A DNA stretch of 64,000 nt from Prunella strophiata. Taxonomy: Eukaryota > Chordata > Aves > Passeriformes > Prunellidae. Both the position numbers and the translations under genes were made by a program. This document shows, in pieces, positions 1 through 13,100 of this stretch. The notes under the pieces are model-generated. The model was not told the DNA's origin, did no database searches, and saw only the letters and a program-made list of their open reading frames with translations. Numbering within the stretch: position 1 is the first letter of the stretch; every line of letters begins with the position of its first letter. The stretch covers positions 20,241,620 through 20,305,619 of the forward strand of contig JAZBQD010000021.1 in NCBI GenBank assembly GCA_036583965.1. The letters run 5' to 3'.

Positions 1-639
1 CCTTTGCTGCTGCAGGTGTGAAGTTTTGCTCCAGGCCCTCCAGACCTCAGGTTTCTCTCATGGATAGTCTGGACTTCAGCTCCATCGCTCAGATCTGTGG
101 GGAGAACTCACCCAGCACCATCCCCACCTTGCCATCACTCAGCAAAATTCCTCATTGGCATTAACAGCTTTTCTTTCCTGCAGCATCTTCCAGGCAGGGA
201 ATTGATCCCCACCCAGGGCTCTGGAAGCCTGGGCTGTGTGTGCAGAGATCCCCTTGTCACCCCATCCTCCAGGACAGGACATCAGGAAGGAAGTACTTTA
301 AAATGATGCCTTGGAAGCAGTTTTCTAAGCGTTTTCCATTAGGGAAGCTTTGTTTCCAGAAGCTGCAGAGAGCCTGCCCTGCCCTGGGACTGCCTGGCGC
401 TCCAGCACTGCTATTACAGCTTTCCCTCGTGGCCCTGTTTCTGGCTCTGCTGATTTTTGGGGTCCCAGATGGATCTTGGCCATTGCAGCAGCTCAAGTGC
501 AAAGTGGCAGGGAAAGTGGTTTGGAATTCCTTGTTACTGAGCTGTTCTCCATGGAGCAGCGTGTCCAGGCACATCCCACAGCACCCTGCCATCCCAGCAG
601 TGGCTTTGCACACCTTGGTGGTGGATTTCAACTGACAGA

Positions 640-790
640 GAATGGGTTTAGATGGGATATTGAGAAGGAATTCCTGGCTGTGAGGGTGGGCAGGCCCTGG
701 CACAGGGTGCCCAGAGAAGCTGTGGCTGCCCCTGGATCCCTGGAAGGGCTCAGAAAGGACCATCCCATTCCCAAGAGTATTTCCTGCATG
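640..790 (+). repeat. CR1 LINE fragment
   Basis: Contains the CR1 3' stretch 'gaggccctggcacagggtgc' in degenerate form, followed by 'cagagaagctgtggctgccc'. Sense orientation, truncated on both sides. Confidence 0.8.
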
Positions 791-1064
791 TCTGCACGTG
801 TGACCTCTCTTCCAGCAGCTGGAAGTTCCAGGATGGCAATCCTTGTTTTCATATAACACAGGTGCTTATTTCCAGTGCTTTGGAACATCACAAGCACCTG
901 GATGAGCCCTTGCACCTGAGGAGAGAGGTCCTGCAGGTGGGCAGGGTGTGGTGGAGCTTGGCAAGGGCTGGTGGTGTGGCTCCTGCGTGTCACCCTGCCC
1001 GCTGCCTGCCGTGCTGCTGGGGGCCAGGGGACAGGGAGATGCACTCACTGTGTCCCTGTCCTAG

Positions 1065-1191
1065 GTGACCCCAGGCCTGGAGGGACAGGAGGGGGAGCTG
1101 CTGGTGAAGGGCCCCTCGGTGTTCCGTGAGTACTGGAACAGACCCAAGGAAACCGCGGACGCCTTCACGCCCGACGGATGGTTCCGAACAG
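1065..1191 (+). CDS. ACSF3: ACSF3 exon with the GWFRTG motif
   Basis: The exon follows a ctag acceptor and ends before gtatgg. It encodes VTPGLEG through DGWFRTG, including the [15 protein letters not shown] segment of the adenylate-forming fold. The last base is the first base of a glycine codon completed at 16855. A GGGACA-type simple repeat begins about 15 bp after the donor. Confidence 0.93.
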
Positions 1192-4100
1192 GTATGGGAC
1201 AGCACTGGGGACAGGGACAGGGACAGGGGACAGGGACAGGGACAGGGGACAGGGGACAGGGGACAGCAGCTCTGGCTTGCTGCACGGGGCTGGAGCTGTG
1301 GCTGGCAGCTGGGAGTGCAGGCTGGATGTGCTTCCAAACGCTGCCTCGGGAAGGGGCTTTGCCTGCGTTGGCCATGGTGAGTCACCAGGTGATGGGGGGT
1401 GTTTGGGGTCCTTTGCTCCTAAGCATGAAATAGCACTGCTTAATGTTTTCCTGGGAGTTCAGCTTTGCAGCAGGTGGGACTTGTCTCAGTTTACACAGGG
1501 ACTGTGTCACAGGATCATTAACTACCAACTAGAACCTCCTGAGAGGAGGGTGTAGCCAGGAGGGGTTGGGCTCTACTTCCAGGCTACCAGTGATTTCAGG
1601 AAATGGCCTCAAGCTGTGCCAGGGAAGGCTCAGGTTGGACATCAGCAGGAATTTTGTAATGGAAAGGGTTGTTCATTGACAGGGGCTGCCCAGGGAGCCC
1701 CCATCCCTGGAGGTGTCCAAGGAACACCTGGACATGGCACTCAGTGTTCTGGGATGGGTGACACGATGGGGATCAGGACTTGATGACCTTGGAGGTCTTT
1801 TCCAACCTCAGTGATTCTGGGATTCTCTGATTCCACGATACCCACAGCTCTGATTTCCCCATTCCTCTCTTTACTGTGTGTTAGCAGTGCTGTGGTGGCA
1901 GGAGTCAGGCTGGATTTCTGATGCCTTCTGTGTAACCTGATTTATTGATGGTTCCTGAAGAAGCTGTGATTTATTCTAATTGTTCTCCTGAAGCAGAGCT
2001 CACTCTGCCAGCAGTGTCACCACCAGTCCCCAAGCCAGGCAGGCACCGCAGGCTGGGACCGGAGCATCACCAGCCCTCACGTGGGGTGCAGGGCAATCAG
2101 CTTTAAAAATTTTTTTAGTCAACACTCCTGATGAATATTTCAGCTGCAAAGGAATAGCGTGCATTAATTATTGCAAAGAGATGTCTTTAGGAGAAAATGA
2201 TTTTGAAATTCAGTTTAATTTCATTGTAATGCGCCGCAAACAGGAAGGGAGTATGTGTGTTTAATTGGCTCTCGGGGGTAAGGCCGGGAAGATGGCATGC
2301 CTTTGTCACAGGCCATTAGTGATACAGACTGCATAATGAGGGACTACAATCAGCTCACAGCTGCCGGCTCCTACGGGGAGAGAATGATATTAAATAGAAA
2401 TCAGTATAAATTAAACTTAACCCTTTCGCCAACCGAGCAAAGCTCAGAGCTGAAACAAGGGAGGGGAGCAGTGACAGGAGTGGGGGGTTCAGGGTGGGTC
2501 AAGGGGTGCTTGGGCAACCCCCCCAGCAGCCAGGTGACCTCCCTGATGTCCCCCTTCCCTCGGGCAGGAGGCTTGAACTCCCTTCCCCATCCCTGCCCCC
2601 ACTCTGCCTTCCTTCCCTTCCTTCCCTCTCCTGCTCCATCTCTGTGGATATCAGGTCAGTGGGACTGGGTTTTTCCCAAGCCTCATTTATCCAGCAGTGC
2701 CAGGAGCGATTCCATCCTCACCCTGCCTGCCCCAGCCTCATCAGCAGCCTCTGGAGATCACTCAGAGGTGGCAAATGTCCTGTGGTGGTAAAAAACCCTT
2801 GAGGGAATGAAAGGGGTTGTGTCCTGTCACAGGGGTTGGATCTGGAGGGTGAATTATCCCCATTAAGCACAAATTGGTTACTCTGGAGCCAAAACCATAC
2901 TGGCAGGATCCAACAGAGGTGAATCCAGGCTGTAATTCCCTGTATCTGCCACTTCCAGGTCATCCAGGTGAGTGTTTTACAGGTGAGGCTGAATGCCAGC
3001 ACAAGGTGTGCCCAAAACCCCAGCCATGGCTTTCCTGACTCTGTGCCAGCATTCTCTTCACTCCTGACCCTTGTGGTGTCCCCACCAGTGACCTACAGGC
3101 TGCAGGTGGTGGCCAAGTCCCTCGGGGCTGGGGTTTCACAGAATTATGGAGTGGTTTGGATGGGAAGAGACCTTTATGCTCATCCTGTCCCATGAACAAG
3201 GACACCTTCCACTAGACCAGGTTGCTCCAAGCCCTGCCCAAAAAAAGGGGGGAAAAAAACAGTGACTGTGATGAATTCAAGATCATGGCTCTTCTGAGAA
3301 GCCTCTGAACTCCTGGTGGTGCAGAGGGGATGTGCTGTTGCTCCCATCCTCTTTATTCCCTGGGATTTGTGCTGCTGTCTGCCAGTCCCTCCATCTCTCA
3401 TTTCCATCTGAGTGAATTTGATTATTTTTATTGTATTAATGCTGTTGACAGAGCTGCTTAGATCAAAGTCCCCTCCAGCCATTTCCAGGGAGACTGCTGG
3501 GTTTCCACCTGCTGTCATACATCCAAGTGGCACCGAGCCCTCAGAGGCCAAGCTGAGCCCAAAGGAAAAATGCCTGTGGGCATCTGGCTCCTGTCCCTGC
3601 TGAGCCTGCCCAGCTGTGCCAGGCCCTGCCAGGTGAGAGGCAGCCTCACGTGCTGCTGAGAGGGGACGAGAGGGGAAAAAAGGGGAGGAACACATTTTTT
3701 AGGATGAGGCCCTGGCACAGGGTGCCCAGAGAAGCTGTGGCTGCCCCTGCATCCATGGAAGTGTCCAAGGCAAGGTTTTGGAACAACCTGGGACAGTGAA
3801 AGGTGTCCCTGCTCGTGGCAGGATGGTGTTTAAGGTCCCTTCCAACCCAAAACATTCCATGATCCTATGAGCAAAATCAAACCTTGGGAACTGGAGGAAA
3901 GCAGCAGAAAAGCAGCAGCTCCTGTGGTCATCCATCCATCCATCCATCCATCCATCCATCCATCCATCCATCCATCCATCCATCATCCATCCATCCATCC
4001 CTCCATCCATCCATCCATCCATCATCCATCCATCCAATCCATCCATCCATCCATCCATCCATCCATCCATCATCCATCCATCATCCATCCATCATCCATC

Positions 4101-7100
4101 CCTCATCCATCCATCCATCCATCCATCCATCCCTCCATCCATCCATCCATCCATCCATCCATCCATCCATCCATCCATCCATCCATCCATCCATCCATCC
4201 ATCCATCCATCCATCCATCCATCCATCATCCATCCATCATCCATCCATCCATCCATCCATCCATCATCCATCCATCCATCCATCCATCCATCCATCCATC
4301 CATCCATCCATCCATCCATCCATCCATCATCCCAGCCTTGCCATGCCCACATGGGCCAGGCCCTGGCACTGCCAGGCTGTGTTATCCCTGCCCAGGAGGC
4401 AGCAAGTGGCTTTGGAAGCACGAGGAGGGTTTGGGAGTGTGGTGGATGCCCACCATGGTGCCCAGCACTGCCCCTTTCCCCACATCTCCCTGCCTACCCA
4501 GGGGTTTCTCCAGAGGAATCTGCCAATCCAGCCCTGCTCCCTGGGCAGTGGCACAGCCTGAGAGCAGCCTGCTCCCTCAGGGAAGGGCAGCTTCCATTCA
4601 CATTTGCCCATACATCCAGAAAATTAGAATCTGGTGTATTCAGGGAGATTTATTTTCAATTACAGGTTAAGGCTGAGACATGAAATAGCACCGGGTTTGA
4701 AAGTAGTGCATAAATCCTGCAACAAATCCATGTATCCCTGCTCCATATAATAAGATTTTATTGATTGCTATATTGTATCTGTCAGAATAAAACTCTCTTA
4801 ATGCATGCATCAGGATGGAGAAGATAGAGAGCTTGTTGGGAGTAGAATCTGATTCAAGAATCAATGCACTTTGATTAATATGTCGTTAAGAAAGTAAGAG
4901 TTATTTAACTTGTTTGATGCACATTGCAGAATGATGACTCATATCTTTTAAATTTCTTTCTTTGAGCTGCATTTAAAAATCCCCCACAACCTTGGAGCTG
5001 TTTTTCACATTGTTAAATCTTGGTTTATCAGTGAATTTTTGCTTGACCCTTTTTCCCAGGTCACAAAGGCCCCTGAACCCCATTGGTAATAAATCCTATG
5101 GCCCAAAACACTTCTCATATCCTGTTTTTAAGGCTTTAAAGGGAGAACAGAGTGGACCTGGTGTTTCTTTATTCCTTCTGGATGTTCTGCAGTGAAAGAG
5201 GAAATTCCAGGGAAAACAAAACAAAACCCCAACAACAACAAAAAGAAGTTTTTTTTCCTCTGTGATTACAAATCCAAGCAGCAAGGACAAGCCCTGGCTG
5301 AGCTGGGAACATCCCACTCAGCACTGAATTCCCAGCTTGCTCCAAAAATGGAACATGCTCTTGCTGCAGCCATGAATCCCAGTCCAGGGAATGATCCCAG
5401 TGACTCTGACTGGTTTCAGCGACCTCCTGATGTCTCTCTGTCATTTTCAGACTGAGCTCTCCAGTCCACAACTGACACCAGCTGCAGATCCTTGCCATTC
5501 CCAGCCCTGGCTCGTGCAGATTCCATAGAATCATGGAATAGTTTGGGTGGGGAGGGACCTTTCAAGGCCATCAAGTCCAACCCCCATCACAACTGGAGCA
5601 CCAGGAGAGGCTGAGGGAGCTGGGAAGGGGCTCAGCCTTGGAGAAAAGGAGGCTCAGGGGAGCCCTTCTGGCTCTGCACAGCTCCTGACAGGAGGGGACA
5701 GCCAGGGGGGGAAACAAGGAACAGGATGAGACAAAATGGCCTTAGAGAAGGTTTAGGGTGGATATGGGGGGAAATTTCTTTGTGGAAAGGGCAGTGGTGG
5801 AGTCCCCATCCCTGAAAGTGTTGAAAAACATGGATGTGACACTTGGGGACATGGTCAGGGGTGAGCATGGTGGTGGTGCAGGGCTGATGGTTGCACTTGA
5901 TGACCTTCAAGATCTTTTCCAGCTAATTGCATGATTCTGTGATTTCCACCCCTTCTGGTGGGAAAGGCAAAGCCTCCTGCAGGTTCCCAGCACAGAGGAA
6001 TGTGCTGTTTGTAGGAAAGGCCCTGGGCAGGTCATCCTTGGCCTGGCACAGCTCTTCCCTGCTCTGGGGCTGTGCCCTAAGGAGAAGGAGCAGCATGCAG
6101 CCCCATCCCTCTGGCACAGGCTTTTCCCAATGCTGGGCTGTCCCCAGGGAGCAGCAGGTGTTTCCCTGCCAGGGGAATTGCTCACATCCGTGGGTGGAGC
6201 ACAGACACCTGAAAGAGAAAATACTTGAGGCTGATCAAGGCAGATTATAAATAGAAATGCATCTAATTAGCATCTTAATCTGCAGGTTTTCTGTTTGTTT
6301 GCTGTGGCTTTCCTACTCACAAATCCAGCTAATGCAAATTCTATTTTTAAAGAAATGATTCCTTAATTGTAATGTGCTGAAATGAAGTGAGTTACCGGTG
6401 TGATCCCCCCTCCTGCTGCAGGAGCTTCTTGTGGAGCCTGGCAGGGACCAGCTCACGGCTGGGGCAGGATGGCAGCACTCAGCTGCTGCCTTTGGGACCC
6501 ACCTTCCCACAAATGCCATGGAAGGACACCCCCAAAAATGCCAGGTGGACCCCAAACATGCTGCTGTAGGAGGGGGCAGGAGCAGAAGCCAGACCAGGCA
6601 TGTGCTGGGCTCCCCTTTCCACCCAGCCCTAATTTAAGAAGTGTTTCCAAAATTAAAAACATGAAGATGGAATATTTTCTGGTATATCAGCCTTTATCAC
6701 CCCCAGAGGTTCCTTACCCACACAGAGCACTTTGGAGAGAGAATTCCCTTTTTCTGCTTCCTGCTTGAGTATTTATTCCTTCTCCTTGAGGATTCAGTAT
6801 TTCCAGGTTTGCCTGACTGCTGGAAGCCTTGGGGTCACCAGGACATGGGAGGGGTGGAATGAGATGGGCTTTAAGGTCCCTTCCAACCCAAAACATTCAG
6901 TGATTCCCTGATTCTGTGATTCTATTTCCCTGACTGCTGGTGAAACTGATGTTTTCAGCAGTTCAGAGTGACTTGGGATTTTTGTAGCTGTAAATGAGAG
7001 CAGCTTTTGGCACAGAATTTGTTTACTCTCTAAAGCTCTGCTCTCGTCGTATCAAACATCTTGGATGCCAACCCTTTCCTTCTTTGAGAACCTCTGCTGC

Positions 7101-10100
7101 ACTGAGGCTCCTTTCCAGAGGCATGGAGCAATTGCTCCCCAGCTGAGAGTCAGTGGGAACAGCAGGCACCTGCAGCTCCAAAATCCAAAATCCAGCCTCT
7201 TCCCTTTTGTTCTGTGTCTGCTTTTATCCCTCGAGCTCTGCTGCAGCAGTGCTGCTCTCACAGCCTGGAGGGAGAGCCTGGAACCTGCCCCTGACTGCTG
7301 AGAATCATTCTTCCCACCCCATCCTATTCAATTCCATCCCATTTCAGGGATTTAGGAAGGAATCCTTCCCTGTGAGGGTGGGCAGGCCCTGGCACAGGGT
7401 GCCCAGAGCAGCTGTGGCTGCCCCTGGATCCCTGGCAGTGCCCAAGGCCAGGCCCCAGGTCACTGCATGGAAAAGAAGAGGTGATTCTGCCTTTTGCTGA
7501 GGTTTGATTGTCCCTCAGTGGCTGCAGGGAGCAGAGGGATCTGCTCTAATGTTTTTATTATTACCATTATTATTTTTTGTTACCACACTCTCCAGAGCTC
7601 CACCAGGCACGTTCAGCTGTGCAGCCACACCTTGGAGCACTGACTTATTTATTACTCTTTGAGTTTTCTTTTTTTGTCTCATTGTCTGAGGGGATTTCCA
7701 TAAATATTTAAATGCTAATGTGAAAAAAAGAAGCGTTTTTCATTTTTACTTACCCATTTTCTTTTCTGGCTGGTCCTCTGGGCAAACCCATCTGCAGTAA
7801 TTCAGGCTGGAGGAGTGGGGGGGTCCCTGCTCAGCCTGCTTGTGTCATATCAGTCTCCCATGAGTTCTGCTAGTGAGGACTGAACCTCCCAGCTCTTGGC
7901 TGCCTGGTTTGCAGAAACTTTCCAGGCTGGCCTGGTTTATCCACTGCTTTCCCTTGGAGCAGGACATGCAGCCTGGGGAGTGCTCATCTGCTCCTGTCCT
8001 TCAGTTCTGAGGCCTTGGAGAGGCTCCTGGTCCTGCTGAGCTGAAGAAATGAGATCAAAATGAGGAGCAGCACCTCTGCCAGGGCAGGCAGGATCTGAGG
8101 CACTGCCAGGCTTTGCCAGGGCTCAGTTTCCATTTGGTGCTGTCCTCTCCTGGCTGGATGCCCAGGACCTGGCTGGCACAGGCTGTGTGAGGGTGCCCAG
8201 TGCCAGCCCAGGCCAAGGCTGGAGCAGGGACCATCTGCAGCAGCTCCTGAGGCCCCAGAACAATGGGACAGACATGAGTCTTTGTATTTGGTAGCCAAAC
8301 CTGGTGGCCAGTGGGATGTGTTGGGAAGTCTGGCTTGCAGGGGATGGGAGAGGGATGGGGTGGAGAAGGGATGCAGTGGATGGTGCTTTCCCTGCCCCAG
8401 GGGGATCCTGAGTGCAGTGGGACAGTGACACCAGAGGGTAATGCCTAAACACTGCCCTGCCTTCTTCCCTGTGCCCAGAGAAGGGAAGAAATCCTCTTGG
8501 GAGCAGGGAAAGGTCTGTGTGGTGGAATGAGCTCACTCATGGGAGCCAGGACGGGGTTGTGGAGGGGGAATGTGGGTGGTGAAGGAAATAGGATGTGCAG
8601 ACAAGCCAGGAGGGGCAGTGGGCATCACCCTGACTTCTCACCCTGCCAGGAGGTGCAGTGAATGTGAGGAGCCTTTGGAAGATCCCTGTGTGAGGGGCAG
8701 GAATCTCTGAGAGATCAGCCAAGACAAGGGTAGCTGCACTCCAGGCAGGTCCCCAAGTCCCTCTGGCCCCTGGCTGGAAGCAGGGTGGGCAGAGCTCAGC
8801 TCAGGCTTGAATCAGGCTTGTCTTACCTGCTCCTTTCCCCTCCCAGGTGCCCTGAGCTGCTGCTGCCAGCACTCCTGGCACTGCTCCATGTCCCACACAG
8901 CCACACAGCGTGGGGAGGAGAGCCTTATTAGCACAGCTCTTTGTGAGATGCCCTTGAGTGATTTATTTTTTTTCCAGGTGTAAATGCCAGGGGAGGCTGT
9001 TCCAGTGCTTCCCATTCTTTCATCTCAGCAGGGTTTTGCCCTTTCTCCCAGCGTGGCTCTGACAGCAGGCTCAGCACTGCTGCCTGTGGAATACAAAGTT
9101 CCCTGTTAGAGAGCATGACAGGAATTCATTCCAGGCTGGGCCTTTCTTTTTTTTATTTTATTTCTGATTTTCTTTTTTCCTCGTGCTGGCTGCTCCAGGA
9201 GTCTCTGGAGAAGTTTTGATGAGTGGGGAGTCCATTGTTTAACCCCTTTCTCCTGGGAGCAGGCAGCTTGAAGATGACCCAATACCATCAATCATGGAAT
9301 ATCCTCAGCTGGAAGAGATGCATGAAGATCATCAAAGTACAAATCCTGGCCCTGCACAGACACCCCAACAGTCCCAGCCTGTGCCTGAGAGCATTGTCCA
9401 AACTCTCCTGGAGCTCTGGCAGCTCAGAGCTGAGGAGCCTGGGCAGTGCCCAGCACCCTCAGGCAGGGACACCTTCCACTACCCCAGGGTGCTCCAAGCC
9501 CCATCCAGCCTGGCCTTGGACATTTCCAGGGATCCAGGGGCAGTCCACAACTGCTCTGGGCACCCTGTGCCAGGGCCTGCCCACCCTCCCAGGGAAGGAT
9601 TTCTCCCTGATATCTCATCTAAGCCTACCCCCTTTCAGTTTAAAGCCATTCCCTGTGTTCTGTTCCTCCATCCCTTGTCCCCAGTCCCTCTCCAGCTCTT
9701 CTGGAGCCCCTTACAGGCCCTGGCAGGGCTCTGAGATCTCCCTGGAGCCTTCTCCTGTCCAGGTGAGCACCCCCAGCTCTCCCAGCTTGGCTCCAGCCCT
9801 GGAGCAGCCCCGTGGTCCCCTCTGGACTCTCTGCAGCAGCTCCAGGTCCCTGCATTGTGGCTGCAGGTGGAACCTGAAGAGAGCAGCAGCTCCATCACTG
9901 AGCTCACCTGCCTGTCCCCACCACAGGGACAGACCTGGGGCTGCAGCTGCTGAGCCACTCTCCTCCCAGGCCCTGCTGGAGGATTTTGGCAGCAGATGGG
10001 AGTTGTGCTGCCAGCCAGGGCTGCCCGTGCCAGGAGAGCAGCTGGATCCAGGAGTGCAGTGCTGGCCCTAGTCCCAGTGCCAGTGGCTCTGCTGGGCAGG

Positions 10101-13100
10101 GCAGGGACACCAGGAAAGGCCTTGTCCTGCACCCAGGGAGTGACTGGGAGCTGCTGGGGAGAGGGATTCCTCATGAATAATTGCTGTGGAATTAATATAC
10201 ATGTGGTTTTCTGAGGAAGTTTCAGAGTCTCCCCCTCAGGAGCCTTTGATGCTTTATTAATGATCACAGGCTGTCCAAACCCAGCGTGCTCTGCAGAGGG
10301 AGCTCAGAGCAGCCCCAGTGGCTTTGGACAGGGCCTCCTGGGAGCCCAGGGAAGCATTTGCTGGGCCAGGTGACCTGGTGAGGGTAGATGGACTCAAGTA
10401 AGCCCTGAGAGTCACTCTGAGGTTGTGACATGCTCCACAGGGAGCAGCAGGTTGGACTCTGGGAGCCTGGCAGGTCTCACCCTCCTGGCCTGAGCAGGGT
10501 GGAGAAGGAGGGGAAAATGCAGGAGCTGCTGATTCCAGCTGGGTTGGGATTAACAGGAGCTGCTGAACCCTGAACCCTGCTGGGAATGCAGCCTGCTTCC
10601 AGGGAATGTGAGTGCTGAAGGGCTGGGGTGGATGGGGATGACTGGGGAGAGGAGACCCAGTCTTTCCCAAGTCTAATTAATGTTAATTAGCTACAATTAG
10701 TGCTCGTGACCTCTGTTGGCAGCCAAGATGGCTGACAGCAGGGACACACATTCCTCACTTCCACTGCAATAAATCAAGCTGGAGCTGCTCAGTTATTTAG
10801 CCTATCATTTAGCATTTCATTACAGAGATCTGTGCACATACATCAGCACTGCCAAGGCAGCATCAATCCCTGCAGGAGCAGGGATGGCTCCCATCAATCC
10901 CAGCAGTGCCAGACAGGCTCTGGATCAGAGAGAGCTGCACCTTCCCCAGCATCTCCCAGGTGCTGGGAACTCACCCAAGGCCCAGGATTCCACCAGAGAG
11001 TGACTCACAGTGAGGGTGCTGTTGGTCCTGCAGGGAGATGTGGCTTGGAGGGAGGTCTCACTTGGAGGGTGAGGTGGAATTCCTGGGCTGGGGACAGTCT
11101 GGAAGGTCCTCTGTTGGAGGCAGGACATTGCTTCAGCTGGGCCCTGCTTTGCCACATGTGTCTTCTCCCATCTCTTCTCCTAGGGAAGAAGCAACAGGGC
11201 AAGAGTGACCAGCCTTCCCTGATACCTACCAGCCTTAGCTAGCAGGGCAGCTTTCCTCATGGGAAGGGCTGGCCAGCCCTGGCACAGCTGCCCAGGGCAG
11301 CAGTGGAGTGAGTCTCCATCCCTGCAGGGATTTCAATCCACGAGGATGTGACACTTGGGTGGAATAGACAGCCTTAAGGGCCTTTTCCAAACTAAATAAT
11401 TCCAATGATTCTCCTTCATGCCAGCAGCATTCCCATGCCACTCTTGGAGCAGGACTCTGCCTCTTGCTGCTGCAGGGTTTGTGGGGACACACACTGCCTG
11501 TGCAGCCCCTGGCATTCCGTGCCCTCCCTGTCCCAGTGCCCCATCCAGAAATGCCCCAGCCCAGGCTGGCAGAGTGCATCAATCTTGTTTAACAGACTGG
11601 AGAGCTTTGTGCAGGGGCAGGGCAGGCAGTGATGGATTGCGCCTTCCCGGAGCCGAGCGCCGCTGATACAGAATGAAATATTTATGATTTATTCCAGCTA
11701 ATAAACTGGAGTGAAGGGTGTGATGTATGGGAGCAGATGGGGGATCTGGGCATGCAGCTCTGCTGCTGTGGGGGGAGGGAAAGGTGGATGTCCGTGACAG
11801 AGAGGCAGTGCTCAGCCCCCATCCCACAGAGGGGATGGATTAGCTAATTCCTATAAAAAGCCTTTAGCACTTGCCTTATAATCATTTATCCACCCCACGT
11901 GGCTTTTCTCCAGCACAGGAGCCTCTGGGAATGGGAACAAACCATTTCTTTTTGCACTGGGCTTGGGAGCTTGTGCCCAGAGGGATGGGAAGAGAGGCAG
12001 AGTGAGCACAGGAATGTCACTGCTGTGCCACATCTCAGCAGCTTCCCAGCCCCACTGTGTCAGTGCTACCTGCAAAAAAATAATTTCCATGGGTTTAGGG
12101 GAGTGGTGAGACACTAAACTGCCCTGGAAAGAGCAGGGAAACTTGAAGGCACATGAGAAATGTGACAGGCACATGGAGCTTGTGGCTGCAGGGGGATTCC
12201 AAAGCCTGTGAAGGAGCATTCCCATGGTCTGCTGCTGGAGCTGACCTGCAGGCAGGAAAACTGTGCTGAAAGGAGGAGGATGAAGGAGGACCTTCCTGCC
12301 TCTGAGGGGTCAGGGGGACCATCACAAGCCCTGGCTGGGCCCCTGTGTGTCCCCATCCAGCTGTGGGTGCTGGGGTTGGAGAATTGATACTGCAAAATCC
12401 TCACCTGGTAAAGGGAGTTTCAGCCCCTAGATTTTGTCTCTGCTCTCCCAAGTGGTGAGGATCAGGATCAAGGCTCAGGCTCTTCATCACCTGCCTGGGC
12501 TGTTGGGCCAATCCTACCTGGAAAATAAATCATAATCCCAATCAGTGAGGTGTGTCTGCCAGAGGGTGAGCTCTGCCTCAGCCTGATGGACCAGCAGCAT
12601 CAACAGTGATTCCAGGGAAGTGGGAGGCAGGTAGGAGTTAATGCCAGGGTAGAGCAAAGATCCAGAACCTCCTGCCCACTGCTCCTGGTGTGTGAGGCCG
12701 CTCCTCATCCCAGCACTGTCCTGCCAGCTGTTCCCTTTCTGCCTGATCAGCCTCTGGATCAGTGTGCTTGGAGATCCTCTGCTGAAAGGCACCAGAGAAG
12801 GGCAAAGACTGATTATTCCAACTGCCTTCCTGCAAGCTCCCTGGGGTTTTCCAGCTGGGAGCTTGCTGGTCCCCTCCACACGCTCACTTGGTGACAGCAG
12901 CAATTCCAGAGGAATGCAGGAGGGCTCTTCCCTCTGGAAATGAGGGATCCTCATGGCAGGAGAACAGCTGACAGCAGGGAGTTCCTCCTGGAGTTTGGAA
13001 AAAAAGCCATAAAGGCTCCCAAAAGAGCAAGGTGCACTGTGTGGTCTGAAGGAGCTCTGCTGGCTGCCCATGGGTGGCACGTGGTGACTGTCCCCAGAGG

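Noticed and set aside
1..1064. An additional upstream ACSF3 exon
   Set aside because: No stretch with splice sites and in-frame similarity to the preceding part of the enzyme was found; the 168- and 200-codon frames here cross a CR1 fragment.
3867..4670. 267-codon Ser-Ile-His-Pro open frame
   Set aside because: It is the CCAT microsatellite read in frame.
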